DNA from: Lachnospiraceae bacterium
GTDB taxonomy: Bacteria > Bacillota > Clostridia > Lachnospirales > Lachnospiraceae
DNA length: 64,000 nucleotides
Direction of reading: 5' to 3'
NCBI GenBank assembly: GCA_024692955.1
Contig: JAILLW010000117.1
Location: forward strand, 1-64,000
The translations under genes and the position numbers were made by a program. Below, piece after piece: positions 33,559 to 42,380 of the stretch; position 1 is the first letter of the stretch, and every line of letters begins with the position of its first letter. The notes below the pieces were generated by a model. That model saw only the letters and a program-made list of their open reading frames with translations. It was not told the DNA's origin and made no database searches.

Positions 33559-34167
33559 ATGATCTGTCCGAAATGTGGTGCGCAAAGCGCCGATGGAACA
33601 ACCTACTGCCCCAGCTGCGGTGTGAATATGGTCGCGGCTTCGCAGAATCCCGATCCGGATGACTTCCGCGTCGGCTTTGAGGACCCGGCACCGGCTCCCG
33701 AGCCTGCTCCGGCACCTGCGCAGAACACCTACGATCAGAATACTTACAGTCAGAACACCTATAGCCAGAATACTTACAGCCAGCCTTCCTATGATCAGGC
33801 ACCGCCTGTTACGCCTCCGGGAAGCGGCGCGGGGATCATGCCCAGGAATATCGCGGTGGCGATCATCCTTTCGATCGTTACCTGCGGGATCTACGGGATC
33901 TACTGGTTCATCGTTCTTACGAACGAGGCCAATCAGCTTTCCGGCCATCCGGATGATACCTCCGGCGGCATCGCGTTTCTGCTGACTCTGGTTACCTGCG
34001 GGATCTACGGCTGGTTCTGGGCCGCGAAGATGGGAGAAAAGACGGATATCATCAAGGGAAATCCTGCCGGAAGCTCCAATGTGCTCTTCATCCTCCTGCA
34101 GATCTTCGGTCTCGGGATCGTGAACTACGCTCTGGCTCAGGATGCGATTAATAAAGCGGTATCCTGA
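33559..34167 (+). CDS. Zinc-ribbon DUF4234 membrane protein
   Basis: A 202-aa protein. The N-terminus is a zinc ribbon, CPKCGAQSADGTTYCPSCG. A Pro/Ala/Glu-rich then Gln/Asn/Tyr-rich linker (about 35-90) is followed by a DUF4234 region with three hydrophobic helices, marked by the repeated ILSIVTCGIYGIYWFIVLTN and LTLVTCGIYGWFWAAKMGE. I prefer ATG 33559 because GGAGG at 33547-33551 is then 7 nt away; ATG 33553 would be only 1 nt away. The function is unknown. It is monocistronic, with a terminator just after it. Confidence 0.85.
   Translation: MICPKCGAQSADGTTYCPSCGVNMVAASQNPDPDDFRVGFEDPAPAPEPAPAPAQNTYDQNTYSQNTYSQNTYSQPSYDQAPPVTPPGSGAGIMPRNIAVAIILSIVTCGIYGIYWFIVLTNEANQLSGHPDDTSGGIAFLLTLVTCGIYGWFWAAKMGEKTDIIKGNPAGSSNVLFILLQIFGLGIVNYALAQDAINKAVS
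33721..33780 (+). repeat. Four 15-bp tandem repeats encoding QNTY(D/S)
   Basis: Units at 33721, 33736, 33751 and 33766 encode QNTYD, QNTYS, QNTYS and QNTYS in the linker of the DUF4234 protein. Copies alternate at synonymous third positions (AACACC vs AATACT), suggesting duplication of a two-unit block. Confidence 0.85.
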
Positions 34168-34181
34168 TCATCTGAAGGAAT

Positions 34182-34224
34182 GAAAACCGGCAGCCCCTTC
34201 CCGGGGGGAGCCGGTTTTCTTGTT
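34182..34224 (+). terminator. Terminator after the DUF4234 gene
   Basis: GAAAACCGGC (34182-34191) pairs with GCCGGTTTTC (34210-34219), with an inner CCCC/GGGG pairing, followed by TTGTTTGTT. Confidence 0.75.
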
Positions 34225-34256
34225 TGTTAAGAAAGCGCCGGGGCGGCGGAGGAAAG

Positions 34257-34898
34257 TTGGAATACGGAAGGAGTCTTCAAAAGATCGGGGTGTTCGGCGG
34301 AACCTTTGACCCCTTTCATAACGGACATCTGGCTATGGCAAAAGAAGCCGTCCGGGAGCTTTCGCTTGACAGGCTTCTGGTGATCCCTGCCGGAAACCCT
34401 TATCTGAAGGGAAGGATCTCGCCCTACGGGATCCGGTTTGAGATGGCGGATGCGGCATTAAGGACGCTTTCGGATCCGCGCTATGAGATCAGCGATCTTG
34501 AGGCGGATGAGGAAAAGCCAACCTATACGTATCTTACGCTTCAAAAGCTCCATAAAGAATATCCGGAAAGCAGGCTTTTCTTTATCTGCGGAAGGGATGT
34601 TTTCAACGGGATTCGGAACTGGAGATCCCCGGACAGGATCCTTAAGGAGGCGGCTTTAGCCGTTTTCCGGAGGGAAGGCTCCGGGAAGGAAGGTCTGCCT
34701 CCGGAGGAAGATCTCAAAAAAGAAGCGGAGGGGCTGAAAGAGATCTTTGAGGGGGCAAGCTGCGTGTTCCTTGACTCCGTGATCCCACCGGTCTCATCCA
34801 CCATGATCCGGGATATGATATCGGGGGGAAAGGACATTTCCGGTCTTGTTCCGGAAGGCGTGGAAAGGATCATCCGAAAGAAGGGACTTTACCGGTAA
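34257..34898 (+). CDS. nadD: Nicotinate-mononucleotide adenylyltransferase
   Basis: A 213-aa nucleotidyltransferase making deamido-NAD from NaMN and ATP. The N-terminal KIGVFGGTFDPFHNGHLAMA carries the (H/T)xGH motif. FICGRDVFNGIRNW and the C-terminal PVSSTMIRDMISGG (the ISSTxIR-type motif) complete the active site. I take the TTG start at 34257 because GGAGG lies 5 nt upstream; ATG is absent before the first motif. Inserted residues around 145-165 (RREGSGKEGLPPEEDLKKE) are slightly longer than usual. pncB and nadE follow in order, so this operon runs the Preiss-Handler salvage route. Confidence 0.93.
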   Translation: MEYGRSLQKIGVFGGTFDPFHNGHLAMAKEAVRELSLDRLLVIPAGNPYLKGRISPYGIRFEMADAALRTLSDPRYEISDLEADEEKPTYTYLTLQKLHKEYPESRLFFICGRDVFNGIRNWRSPDRILKEAALAVFRREGSGKEGLPPEEDLKKEAEGLKEIFEGASCVFLDSVIPPVSSTMIRDMISGGKDISGLVPEGVERIIRKKGLYR

Positions 34899-34937
34899 AA
34901 GATTACGGAACCATCACAGAGAAAGGCGGGTCATCAT

Positions 34938-36146
34938 ATGGATCAGATCATTACGAGTCTTCTGGAAACGGATACCTACAAATTTTCCATGGGACAGGCT
35001 ATCTACCATCAGTTTCCGAGCTATACCACCACCTGGTCGTTCAGATGCCGGAATGAGGATGTGCGCTTTACGAAAGCCATGGTGGATGAGATCGCAAACC
35101 AGCTCCGGCTGTACTGCAGGCTGCGTTTCACGGAGGATGAACTTCATTATCTGAAGAGGATCAAGTGGTTCAAACATTCCTATATCGATTTCTTAAGGCT
35201 CTGGCACCCGAGGTTTGAGGACTTCAAGATCACGACGGACGGGCCTTCGGGACTTTCGATCGAAACGAAGGGAACCTGGCTGAACACTTCCATGTATGAG
35301 ATCCCGACCCTTGCCATCGTGAACGAGGTCTATTTCCGGATGCAGTACGATTATGACGAACTGATGGAAAGCTTCCGGGAAAAGCTCAATGAGAAGGTAA
35401 AGCGCCTCAAAACGGGAGAACTGAATATCGGCGCCTTCAGCGAATTCGGCCTTCGCCGCCGGCTCTCCGCACAGGCGCAGGATCTTGCCGTTTCCGCGCT
35501 TTCGGAAGCTCAGTTTCCCGATTCGGTCTTTGTCGGGACATCGAATGTCTACCTTGCGAGAAAATACGGAGTAACGCCCGTCGGCACGATGGCCCATGAA
35601 TGGATCATGTGCATCGGGCAGGGCAATCATAAGCACAATCCTGCCTATTCGAACTGGTTCGCGCTCGATCACTGGGTAAAGGAGTACGGGATCCTGAACG
35701 GGACGGCCCTTACCGACGCGATCACGACGGACTGCTTCTTAAGGGACTTTCAGCTGACCTTCGCGACACTCTTTTCCGGAGTGCGGCATGACAGCGGGGA
35801 TCCCTACGAATGGGGCGACAAGATGATCATGCACTATAAGAGCCTCGGGATCGATCCCCGGACCAAGACCCTGCTTTTTTCCGACAGCCTTGACTTTGAC
35901 AGGGCGGACAGGATCCGCGCCTACTTCAAAGACCGTGCGAAGGTGGCTTTCGGGATCGGGACCTACATCGCGAACGATACCTCTGTCGAGCCTCTTAACA
36001 TCGTGATGAAGACGACGGCCTGCAACGGACAGGATGTGGCGAAGATCTCCGATACGGAAGGCAAGGGAATGTGCAAGAATCCGGATTATATCAAATATCT
36101 CCGGCGCTGCATCGACTGGAGAATGAAGAACGAGAACGGAGAGTGA
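34938..36146 (+). CDS. pncB: Nicotinate phosphoribosyltransferase
   Basis: A 402-aa enzyme converting nicotinate and PRPP to nicotinate mononucleotide, the first step of Preiss-Handler NAD salvage. The N-terminal LLETDTYKFSMGQAIYHQF, the middle GTMAHEWIMCIGQGN and the phosphoribosyl-binding SGVRHDSGDPYEWGDKM are characteristic. The length is that of the PncB subgroup. It lies 39 bp after nadD with AAAGGCGG upstream and 23 bp before nadE. The operon therefore encodes salvage of nicotinate to NAD. No nadA, nadB or nadC de novo genes are present in the window. Confidence 0.95.
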   Translation: MDQIITSLLETDTYKFSMGQAIYHQFPSYTTTWSFRCRNEDVRFTKAMVDEIANQLRLYCRLRFTEDELHYLKRIKWFKHSYIDFLRLWHPRFEDFKITTDGPSGLSIETKGTWLNTSMYEIPTLAIVNEVYFRMQYDYDELMESFREKLNEKVKRLKTGELNIGAFSEFGLRRRLSAQAQDLAVSALSEAQFPDSVFVGTSNVYLARKYGVTPVGTMAHEWIMCIGQGNHKHNPAYSNWFALDHWVKEYGILNGTALTDAITTDCFLRDFQLTFATLFSGVRHDSGDPYEWGDKMIMHYKSLGIDPRTKTLLFSDSLDFDRADRIRAYFKDRAKVAFGIGTYIANDTSVEPLNIVMKTTACNGQDVAKISDTEGKGMCKNPDYIKYLRRCIDWRMKNENGE

Positions 36147-36169
36147 ACATCGGAGGGCGGTGACTAAAG

Positions 36170-36931
36170 ATGGACGGGAAAAAGAGGACTGAGAGCGGAT
36201 TTGACGCGAAAAGGGAGATCGACCGCATAACGGAGTGGATCCGGGAATGGTTTTCGGAAAACGGACCGGAGGCGAATGCCGTGATCGGGATCTCCGGAGG
36301 GAAGGATTCCTCCGTCTGCGCCGCTCTGCTTATAAGGGCACTCGGATCCGGGCGGGTACTGGGAGTTCTTATGCCGGATAAGGAGCAGGCGGATATCGCG
36401 GATTCCCATATGATCGCGGAGTACCTCGGATTAAGGCATGTGACCGTGAATATCGGAGCGGCGACCGCCGCTTTGACGGCGACCCTTTCGGAGCAGTTTA
36501 CGCTTTCAAAGGACAGCCGGATCAATCTTCCCCCCAGGATCCGGATGACGACGCTCTACGCGATCGCTCAGAGTATTCCCGGCGGCGGAAGGGTGGCAAA
36601 TACCTGTAATCTTTCCGAAGATTATATCGGATATTCGACAAAATACGGGGATGCGGCCGGAGATTTCGGAATTCTGGCGGATTATACGGTAAAAGAGGTC
36701 CTGATGATCGGGGAGGAACTCGGCCTTCCGGGATCCCTTGTACACAAGACTCCTTCCGACGGGCTCTCCGGTCTGTCCGATGAGGATAAGATCGGATTTA
36801 CCTACGCGGCCCTTGACCGCTACATCCGGGAGGGAATCTGTGAGGATGAGAGCATCCGCGAAAAGATCGACCGGATGCACAGGCTAAACGAGCATAAACT
36901 GAAGCCGATCCCGCATCCATCCCGTAACTGA
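36170..36931 (+). CDS. nadE: Ammonia-dependent NAD synthetase
   Basis: A 253-aa N-type ATP pyrophosphatase that amidates deamido-NAD to NAD. The PP-loop SGGKDSSVCAALL (about 42-54) binds ATP; RMTTLYAIAQ, NTCNLSEDYIGYSTKYGDAAG and the flexible loop KTPSDGLSGLSDEDKIGF are all NadE-type. There is no glutaminase domain, so it should use free ammonia. GGAGGG lies just upstream of the start. It is the last gene of nadD-pncB-nadE; a promoter for pgi follows within 20 bp. Confidence 0.95.
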   Translation: MDGKKRTESGFDAKREIDRITEWIREWFSENGPEANAVIGISGGKDSSVCAALLIRALGSGRVLGVLMPDKEQADIADSHMIAEYLGLRHVTVNIGAATAALTATLSEQFTLSKDSRINLPPRIRMTTLYAIAQSIPGGGRVANTCNLSEDYIGYSTKYGDAAGDFGILADYTVKEVLMIGEELGLPGSLVHKTPSDGLSGLSDEDKIGFTYAALDRYIREGICEDESIREKIDRMHRLNEHKLKPIPHPSRN

Positions 36932-36944
36932 AGAGGGACAGAGA

Positions 36945-36973
36945 TTGAAAAAGAGGCGGTTTCATCATAAAAT
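36945..36973 (+). promoter_or_regulatory. Promoter of pgi
   Basis: TTGAAA (36945-36950), 17-nt spacer, TAAAAT (36968-36973). It gives a leader of about 50 nt before pgi. Confidence 0.65.
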
Positions 36974-37032
36974 GAGAAGGAACATTACACGGAGCATCCG
37001 TGTTCATAAAAAGCAAAGAAAAGAGGTTGATC

Positions 37033-38379
37033 ATGAGTAAAGTAACATTTGACTATTCAAAAGCAGCATGTTTTGTCGGCGATCATGAGATCGCGAACAT
37101 GAAGGAACAGGCCCTGAAAGCGAAGGAGACGCTGGTAAACAGGACCGGAGCGGGCAACGATTTCCTCGGCTGGATCGACCTTCCCGTAAATTATGACAGG
37201 GAAGAGTTCGCAAGGATCAAAAAGGCGGCGGAAAAGATCAGGTCCGATTCCGAAGTGCTCCTGGTGATCGGCATCGGAGGCTCTTATCTGGGAGCAAGAG
37301 CTGCGATCGAATTTCTGCGCCACAGCTTTTACAACGTTGTATCAAAGGAGATCCGGAAAACTCCGGAGATCTATTTCGTCGGAAATTCCATTTCTTCCAC
37401 CTATATCCGGCATCTGATGGACGTGATCGGCGACCGTGACTTCTCGATCAATATGATCAGCAAGTCGGGCACCACCACCGAGCCTGCCATTGCCTTCCGT
37501 GTATTCAAGAAGATGCTGGAGGAAAAATACGGAAAAGAAGAGGCGGCTAAGCGAATCTACGCAACCACCGACCGCGTGAAGGGATCCCTGAAGAACCTTG
37601 CCACGGCGGAAGGATATGAGAGCTTCGTTGTTCCCGATGACGTGGGCGGCAGATTCTCCGTTCTTACCGCGGTAGGCCTGCTCCCCATCGCGGTATCCGG
37701 CGCGGATATCGACAAACTGATGGAAGGCGCGGCGGACGGCCGTGAAAAGGCATTGAATTCCGCCTATGAGGAAAACGACGCACTGCTCTATGCGGTTCTT
37801 CGGAACATCCTTCTTCGCAAGGGAAAGCAGATCGAGATCCTCGCGAACTATGAGCCGGCAGTGCATTATGTATCCGAATGGTGGAAGCAGCTTTACGGAG
37901 AGTCCGAAGGCAAGGACCAGAAGGGGATCTTCCCGTCATCCGTGGATCTTACGACGGATCTTCATTCCATGGGCCAGTTCATTCAGGATGGCAGCAGGAA
38001 CCTTTTTGAGACCGTGATCAATATCGAGACTTCCAGAGAGGAGATCCTTCTTTCGGAAGAGCCCACCGACCTTGACGGACTGAATTATCTGGCCGGCAAG
38101 AGCGTGGATTTCGTCAATAAATCCGCGATGAACGGAACGATCCTGGCACATACGGACGGACAGGTACCGAATCTGAAGATCGATGTGCCCGAAGTCAGCG
38201 AGTTCTTCCTCGGACAGCTCTTCTATTTCTTTGAGTTTGCCTGCGGCGTAAGCGGCTATCTCCTCGGAGTGAACCCCTTCAACCAGCCCGGCGTGGAAAG
38301 CTACAAGAAGAATATGTTCGCCCTGCTCGGAAAGCCCGGCTACGAGGCTCAGCGCGAAGAACTGCTTAAGAGACTGTAA
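37033..38379 (+). CDS. pgi: Glucose-6-phosphate isomerase
   Basis: A 448-aa phosphoglucose isomerase of the Firmicute type, linking glucose-6-phosphate and fructose-6-phosphate. It shows [18 protein letters not shown] (phosphate site), [15 protein letters not shown] (SIS phosphate loop), [14 protein letters not shown] and the C-terminal [18 protein letters not shown] with the catalytic lysine region. ATG 37033 is preferred (GAGGTTG upstream, MSKVTFDY start); an in-frame start at 37000 would add 11 residues. It has its own promoter and may continue into the next gene after 17 bp. Confidence 0.96.
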   Translation: MSKVTFDYSKAACFVGDHEIANMKEQALKAKETLVNRTGAGNDFLGWIDLPVNYDREEFARIKKAAEKIRSDSEVLLVIGIGGSYLGARAAIEFLRHSFYNVVSKEIRKTPEIYFVGNSISSTYIRHLMDVIGDRDFSINMISKSGTTTEPAIAFRVFKKMLEEKYGKEEAAKRIYATTDRVKGSLKNLATAEGYESFVVPDDVGGRFSVLTAVGLLPIAVSGADIDKLMEGAADGREKALNSAYEENDALLYAVLRNILLRKGKQIEILANYEPAVHYVSEWWKQLYGESEGKDQKGIFPSSVDLTTDLHSMGQFIQDGSRNLFETVINIETSREEILLSEEPTDLDGLNYLAGKSVDFVNKSAMNGTILAHTDGQVPNLKIDVPEVSEFFLGQLFYFFEFACGVSGYLLGVNPFNQPGVESYKKNMFALLGKPGYEAQREELLKRL

Positions 38380-38396
38380 GGAGAGGGGATATCGTT

Positions 38397-38918
38397 ATGG
38401 CTGATACGGAAAACAGACCCATCACGGCGGACGGGATCGATCCGCAGATGATAGATCAGATGAAAGACGAGGATCTGAAGATCCTCGCGCATATGCTCCT
38501 TGACATCCGTGACAATGAGCGAAAGGAGATGAGATATGCAAGAAGGCAGAGCAGGGTAGCACTTGTGATCTCCCTCGCCTGCCTGGCCATCGTGATCCTG
38601 ATCGGATTTGCGGTATTCCGGGTGATCCCGAAGGCCGTGGAGCTCATCGACAACGCGAACGGGATCGTAAAGGATGCCGAAACAACGCTGGCAGATGCCT
38701 CCGGCATTCTGGAAAATCTGGACAAGGTAACGGATGAACTTGCAAAGCAGGATATCGGAGGACTCTTTAAGAATGTGGACGCTCTGGTGATCCAGAGCCA
38801 GACCAGCATCAATGATGCGATGTCAAAAGTGACCGCGATCGATATTGACGGCCTGAATAAGGCGATCCGGGATCTGCAGGCAATTGTTGAGCCCCTGGCC
38901 CGGCTCTTCGGGCATTAG
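38397..38918 (+). CDS. Small membrane-anchored helical protein, function unknown
   Basis: A 173-aa protein I cannot assign to a named family. It has a cytoplasmic N-terminus rich in acidic residues, then a basic stretch (RKEMRYARRQSRVA). One membrane helix (about 51-75, LVISLACLAIVILIGFAVFRV) is followed by an amphipathic helical region with heptad-like pattern (KAVELIDNANGIVKDAETTL). It lies 17 bp after pgi with GGAGAGGGG upstream and 14 bp before a NYN-domain gene. The exterior helical part resembles chemotaxis-receptor-like or DUF948-like coiled coils in style only. Confidence 0.7.
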   Translation: MADTENRPITADGIDPQMIDQMKDEDLKILAHMLLDIRDNERKEMRYARRQSRVALVISLACLAIVILIGFAVFRVIPKAVELIDNANGIVKDAETTLADASGILENLDKVTDELAKQDIGGLFKNVDALVIQSQTSINDAMSKVTAIDIDGLNKAIRDLQAIVEPLARLFGH

Positions 38919-38932
38919 AAGGGACGGTGCGC

Positions 38933-40114
38933 ATGACAGATACCTATTACCTGATCGACTATGAAAACGTGGGAACCAACGGACTTTCCGGCTGTGACCG
39001 CCTGAAGGACCGGGACCACATCTATCTTTTCTATACGGACAACGCGAAGAATACGAGCCTCGATATCTTCCATGACCATGGCGGCGCGGAACTGATCGTG
39101 AACAAGGTATCCGCCGGCAAACAGTCCGCGGATATGCATATCATCTCCTTTCTGGGATTTCTGATCGGCCTTCACGGACAGGACGGAAGTTATGTGATCA
39201 TCAGCAACGACACGGATTTCGACAAGGTACTCCGTTACTGGAAAGACTCGAGGAACGTATCCGTAAAAAGGGCAAGATCCATCAAATATATCCTGAACGG
39301 AAAGCAGGCGGATCTTCGTGCGGGCGATGTAAAGAAAACAAGCGCGAAGGCTTCGGAAAAGACAAAGAGCGAGGATACGGCAGCGGCGAAAGAATCTGCC
39401 GGGAAAAAGACGGCCGCGGCGAAGGAACCTGCCGGGAAAAAAGCTGCAACGGGAAGCAAACGGACGAAAGCGACTCAGGATTCCGCAAAGGACCTTCCGA
39501 AGCCCGCGGGAAACGTGGATGAAGAGCTTAAGAGCGCGCTTTCCGAGGCTGACTTTGAGGAAGTCGTGATCGATGAAGTGACGGCTTTTGTGAAATCCCA
39601 TTACGGGGAGGACGAATTCCTGACGAAGATTCATAACGACCTTCGGAAGAAATATGACAATTATCTCGATGTCTATGAGATCATCAAGCCGATCCTGAAC
39701 CGGCAGCAGGAAAAGACGGCCGTTACGCCCGCGGAAGAAGCTCCGGCTGCGAAGTCCGAAGAGACCGCGAAGAAGGCCGCCGGAAGAAGAAAAACCGTGA
39801 AGAAGCCCGCGGATGCGAAGGATACGGCTAAGGAAAAAGAAGAGAAGCCGTCCGCACCCGAAGAAAAGAAAACAAGAACGGGAAAGTCCTCCGCGGATAA
39901 GGGCGCTGCGAAGACCGCTCTTAACAATGAGATCCAGAAGACCTTAAGCAAGGCCGGGATCGAGGCGGAGATCAGTAATGAAGTAGCCGCGATGGTGGTA
40001 AAGAACATCAACGAAAAGGCCGGGAAGCAGACGATCTACCGGACGATCATTTCAAAATACGGACGGACAAAGGGGCTTGCCGTATATAAGGAGATCAAGG
40101 ACCGCCTGAGCTGA
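38933..40114 (+). CDS. NYN/PIN-like ribonuclease-fold protein with duplicated C-terminal helical domain
   Basis: A 393-aa protein. Residues 1-125 are a PIN/NYN-like domain: YYLIDYENVG (Asp9), KVSAGKQSADMHIISFLG and YVIISNDTDFDKVLRYW keep the acidic metal-binding residues, so RNase activity is plausible. Two Lys/Ala/Glu-rich linkers (about 125-190 and 258-328) flank and join two copies of a helical domain of about 60 residues (about 196-257 and 330-393). The copies share L..A..E..I..EV.A.V and end in KY..YLDVYEIIKPIL and KYGRTKGLAVYKEIKDRL. ATG 38933 has AGAAGGG at good spacing. The linkers resemble histone-like nucleic-acid-binding tails (inference). Not a known gene symbol. Confidence 0.75.
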   Translation: MTDTYYLIDYENVGTNGLSGCDRLKDRDHIYLFYTDNAKNTSLDIFHDHGGAELIVNKVSAGKQSADMHIISFLGFLIGLHGQDGSYVIISNDTDFDKVLRYWKDSRNVSVKRARSIKYILNGKQADLRAGDVKKTSAKASEKTKSEDTAAAKESAGKKTAAAKEPAGKKAATGSKRTKATQDSAKDLPKPAGNVDEELKSALSEADFEEVVIDEVTAFVKSHYGEDEFLTKIHNDLRKKYDNYLDVYEIIKPILNRQQEKTAVTPAEEAPAAKSEETAKKAAGRRKTVKKPADAKDTAKEKEEKPSAPEEKKTRTGKSSADKGAAKTALNNEIQKTLSKAGIEAEISNEVAAMVVKNINEKAGKQTIYRTIISKYGRTKGLAVYKEIKDRLS

Positions 40115-40165
40115 AAGGGCGCGTAACGGAAACAGATTTGGAACAATAAGAAGGAGACATTGAAA

Positions 40166-41416
40166 ATGGCGAGTGAAATCCGTGACATCAATCTGGCGGA
40201 GTCGGGAGAAAGAAAGATCGAATGGGTCGAGAGAAACTGCGATCTTTTAAGAACGCTGAGGGATGAATTTGCGAAAACGAAGCCCTTTGCCGGGAAAAAG
40301 ATCGCGCTTTCCGTTCATCTGGAAGCAAAAACGGCGTTTCTCTGCCTGGTGCTCAATGCCGGCGGGGCCGAAATGTATGTGACGGGCTCCAACCCGCTTT
40401 CCACACAGGATGATGTGGCGGCGGCTCTCGTAAAGGCGGGACTCGAGGTTCATGCCTGGTACGGAGCGACGGCCGGGGAATATGAGACGCATATCCGGCA
40501 TACACTGGAGGCGGGACCGAACATCATCATCGATGACGGCGGAGATCTCGTGAACATGGTTCATAACGAAATGCCGGAACTCATACCCGGGATCATCGGA
40601 GGCTGTGAGGAAACAACGACCGGCATCATCCGGCTGGAGGCGATGAACGCCGCCGGAAAACTGGCTTTCCCAATGGTACGTGTGAACAATGCGGACTGCA
40701 AACACCTTTTCGACAACCGCTACGGAACGGGCCAGTCGGTCTGGGACGGGATAAACCGGACTACGAATCTGATCGTTGCGGGAAAGATCGTGGTCGTAGC
40801 AGGCTACGGCTGGTGCGGAAAAGGAACCGCGATGCGGGCCAAGGGCCTCGGAGCGCGCGTGATCGTGACGGAGATCGACCCGGTGAAAGCCATCGAGGCG
40901 GTGATGGACGGCTTTGACGTAATGCCGATGAACGAAGCGGCGAAGGTCGGAGACTTCTTCGTGACGGTAACGGGCTGTGACGGTGTCATCGACAAGGAAG
41001 ATTTCGCGGTGATGAAAGAGGGCGCTGTCCTCTGCAACGCCGGACACTTCGACTGTGAAGTCGATATGGCCTGGCTGAAGGCGAACGCGGTTGAAATGAG
41101 GGAGCAGAGAAAGAATATCATGGGCTACAAACTTCCCACCGGGCAGTGGATCTTCGTGCTCGCGGAAGGAAGACTTGTGAACCTTGCGGCGGGTGACGGC
41201 CACCCGGCCGAGATCATGGACATGAGCTTCGCGATCCAGGCACTGTCCGCGAAATATCTCGTGGAGCACGGAAGCGAGCTGAAGGAAAAACTGATCGATG
41301 TTCCGAGAGAGGTTGACCGGGATGTGGCATACCGGAAACTGAAATTCCTCGGCAAGGAGATCGATGTCCTGACTCCGGAGCAGGAAAAGTATCTGCACTC
41401 ATATAATCTGGACTGA
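40166..41416 (+). CDS. ahcY: Adenosylhomocysteinase
   Basis: A 416-aa S-adenosylhomocysteine hydrolase, or the closely related S-inosylhomocysteine type. It hydrolyses SAH to homocysteine and a nucleoside using bound NAD. Substrate-domain motifs are GGAEMYVTGSNPLSTQDDVA, IIDDGGDL, GGCEETTTGI and NADCKHLFDNRYGTGQSVWD with the catalytic Lys and Asp. The NAD fold reads VVVAGYGWCGKGTAMRAKGL. NAGHFDCEVD and LAEGRLVNLAAGDGHPAEIM close the active site. The length fits the shorter archaeal/Thermotoga-like group without the mammalian insert. AAGGAG precedes the ATG. No methionine-cycle genes adjoin it. Confidence 0.93.
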   Translation: MASEIRDINLAESGERKIEWVERNCDLLRTLRDEFAKTKPFAGKKIALSVHLEAKTAFLCLVLNAGGAEMYVTGSNPLSTQDDVAAALVKAGLEVHAWYGATAGEYETHIRHTLEAGPNIIIDDGGDLVNMVHNEMPELIPGIIGGCEETTTGIIRLEAMNAAGKLAFPMVRVNNADCKHLFDNRYGTGQSVWDGINRTTNLIVAGKIVVVAGYGWCGKGTAMRAKGLGARVIVTEIDPVKAIEAVMDGFDVMPMNEAAKVGDFFVTVTGCDGVIDKEDFAVMKEGAVLCNAGHFDCEVDMAWLKANAVEMREQRKNIMGYKLPTGQWIFVLAEGRLVNLAAGDGHPAEIMDMSFAIQALSAKYLVEHGSELKEKLIDVPREVDRDVAYRKLKFLGKEIDVLTPEQEKYLHSYNLD

Positions 41417-41444
41417 TAAAGACGTAAGGGAAGGAGTTGCCCGG

Positions 41445-42380
41445 ATGATCCTTGGCGCGCTGGAAGCCGGCGGAACGAAAATGGTCTGCGCGGTTGGAAA
41501 TGAAAAAGGTGAGATCTTTGATCAGGTTTCGATCCCCACGACCGATCCCGGGGAGACGATCCCGAAGATCCTTGCATATTTTGCCGATAAAGATCCGGAA
41601 GCCCTGGGAGTGGCATCCTTCGGCCCGATCGATCCGGATCCGGAGTCGGAAACCTATGGCTACATCCTGTCGACACCTAAGATTTCCTGGCAGAATTACG
41701 ATCTTCTCGGGAATCTTAAAAAGAGCCTCGGTATTCCGATGGGCTTTGATACGGATGTGAACGGCTCGCTCCTCGGAGAGGTGACTTACGGAAGCGCGAA
41801 GGGTCTTTCGGATGCCGTATATATCACCATCGGAACCGGAATAGGCGGCGGCGTGATGTCCGGCGGAAAACTGCTCCACGGAATGCTTCACTCCGAACTG
41901 GGCCATATCCGGCTGACACCCCGTCCCGATGATACCTACCGGGGGAAGTGCCCCTTCCACGGAACCTGCTTTGAAGGACTGGCAGCAGGCCCTGCCATTG
42001 AAGAGCGCTGGGGAAGGAAAGCCTTTGAACTTGCGGACCGGGATGAGGTCTGGGAACTGGAAGCATATTATATAGCACAGGCCCTTTCGGATCTGATCCT
42101 TATCCTTTCTCCGAAAAAGATCATCCTCGGAGGAGGCGTGATGCATCAGGAACAGCTTTTTCCGCTCATCCGGAAAAAGGTAAAAGAAGAACTTAACGGA
42201 TATCTGGATACGGCGCTTTTAAGGGATATGGATCATTATATCGTACCCTCGGCGCTTAATGACAATCAGGGGATCTTAGGCTGCTTAAAACTTGCGTTTG
42301 ATGCCCGAACCACGCTTCCTTTGCCGAACCGGTCATTGATCTCATCCAGCGCGGAATCAAGTTTTTCGAGTTTCTCATAA
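41445..42380 (+). CDS. ROK-family sugar kinase, probable fructokinase
   Basis: A 311-aa ROK kinase. The ATP phosphate loop is LGALEAGGTKMVCAVG, the second motif VYITIGTGIGGGVMSGG, the catalytic segment FDTDVNG, and the zinc/ROK signature HSELGHIRLTPRPDDTYRGK followed by CPFHGTCFEGLAAGPAIEER. It resembles ScrK-like fructokinases, so fructose or a related hexose is the likely substrate. The normal family end is near GILGCLKLAF; here about 25 extra residues (low-complexity, rich in Ser and Phe) are translated through the 3' end of the opposite-strand dinB. The two genes overlap tail to tail by 115 bp. AAGGAG precedes the start. Confidence 0.88.
   Translation: MILGALEAGGTKMVCAVGNEKGEIFDQVSIPTTDPGETIPKILAYFADKDPEALGVASFGPIDPDPESETYGYILSTPKISWQNYDLLGNLKKSLGIPMGFDTDVNGSLLGEVTYGSAKGLSDAVYITIGTGIGGGVMSGGKLLHGMLHSELGHIRLTPRPDDTYRGKCPFHGTCFEGLAAGPAIEERWGRKAFELADRDEVWELEAYYIAQALSDLILILSPKKIILGGGVMHQEQLFPLIRKKVKEELNGYLDTALLRDMDHYIVPSALNDNQGILGCLKLAFDARTTLPLPNRSLISSSAESSFSSFS

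Noticed and set aside
40247-41398. Minus-strand open frame opposite ahcY
   Set aside because: The plus strand encodes a complete adenosylhomocysteinase. The antisense translation is rich in His and Arg as expected for a shadow frame.
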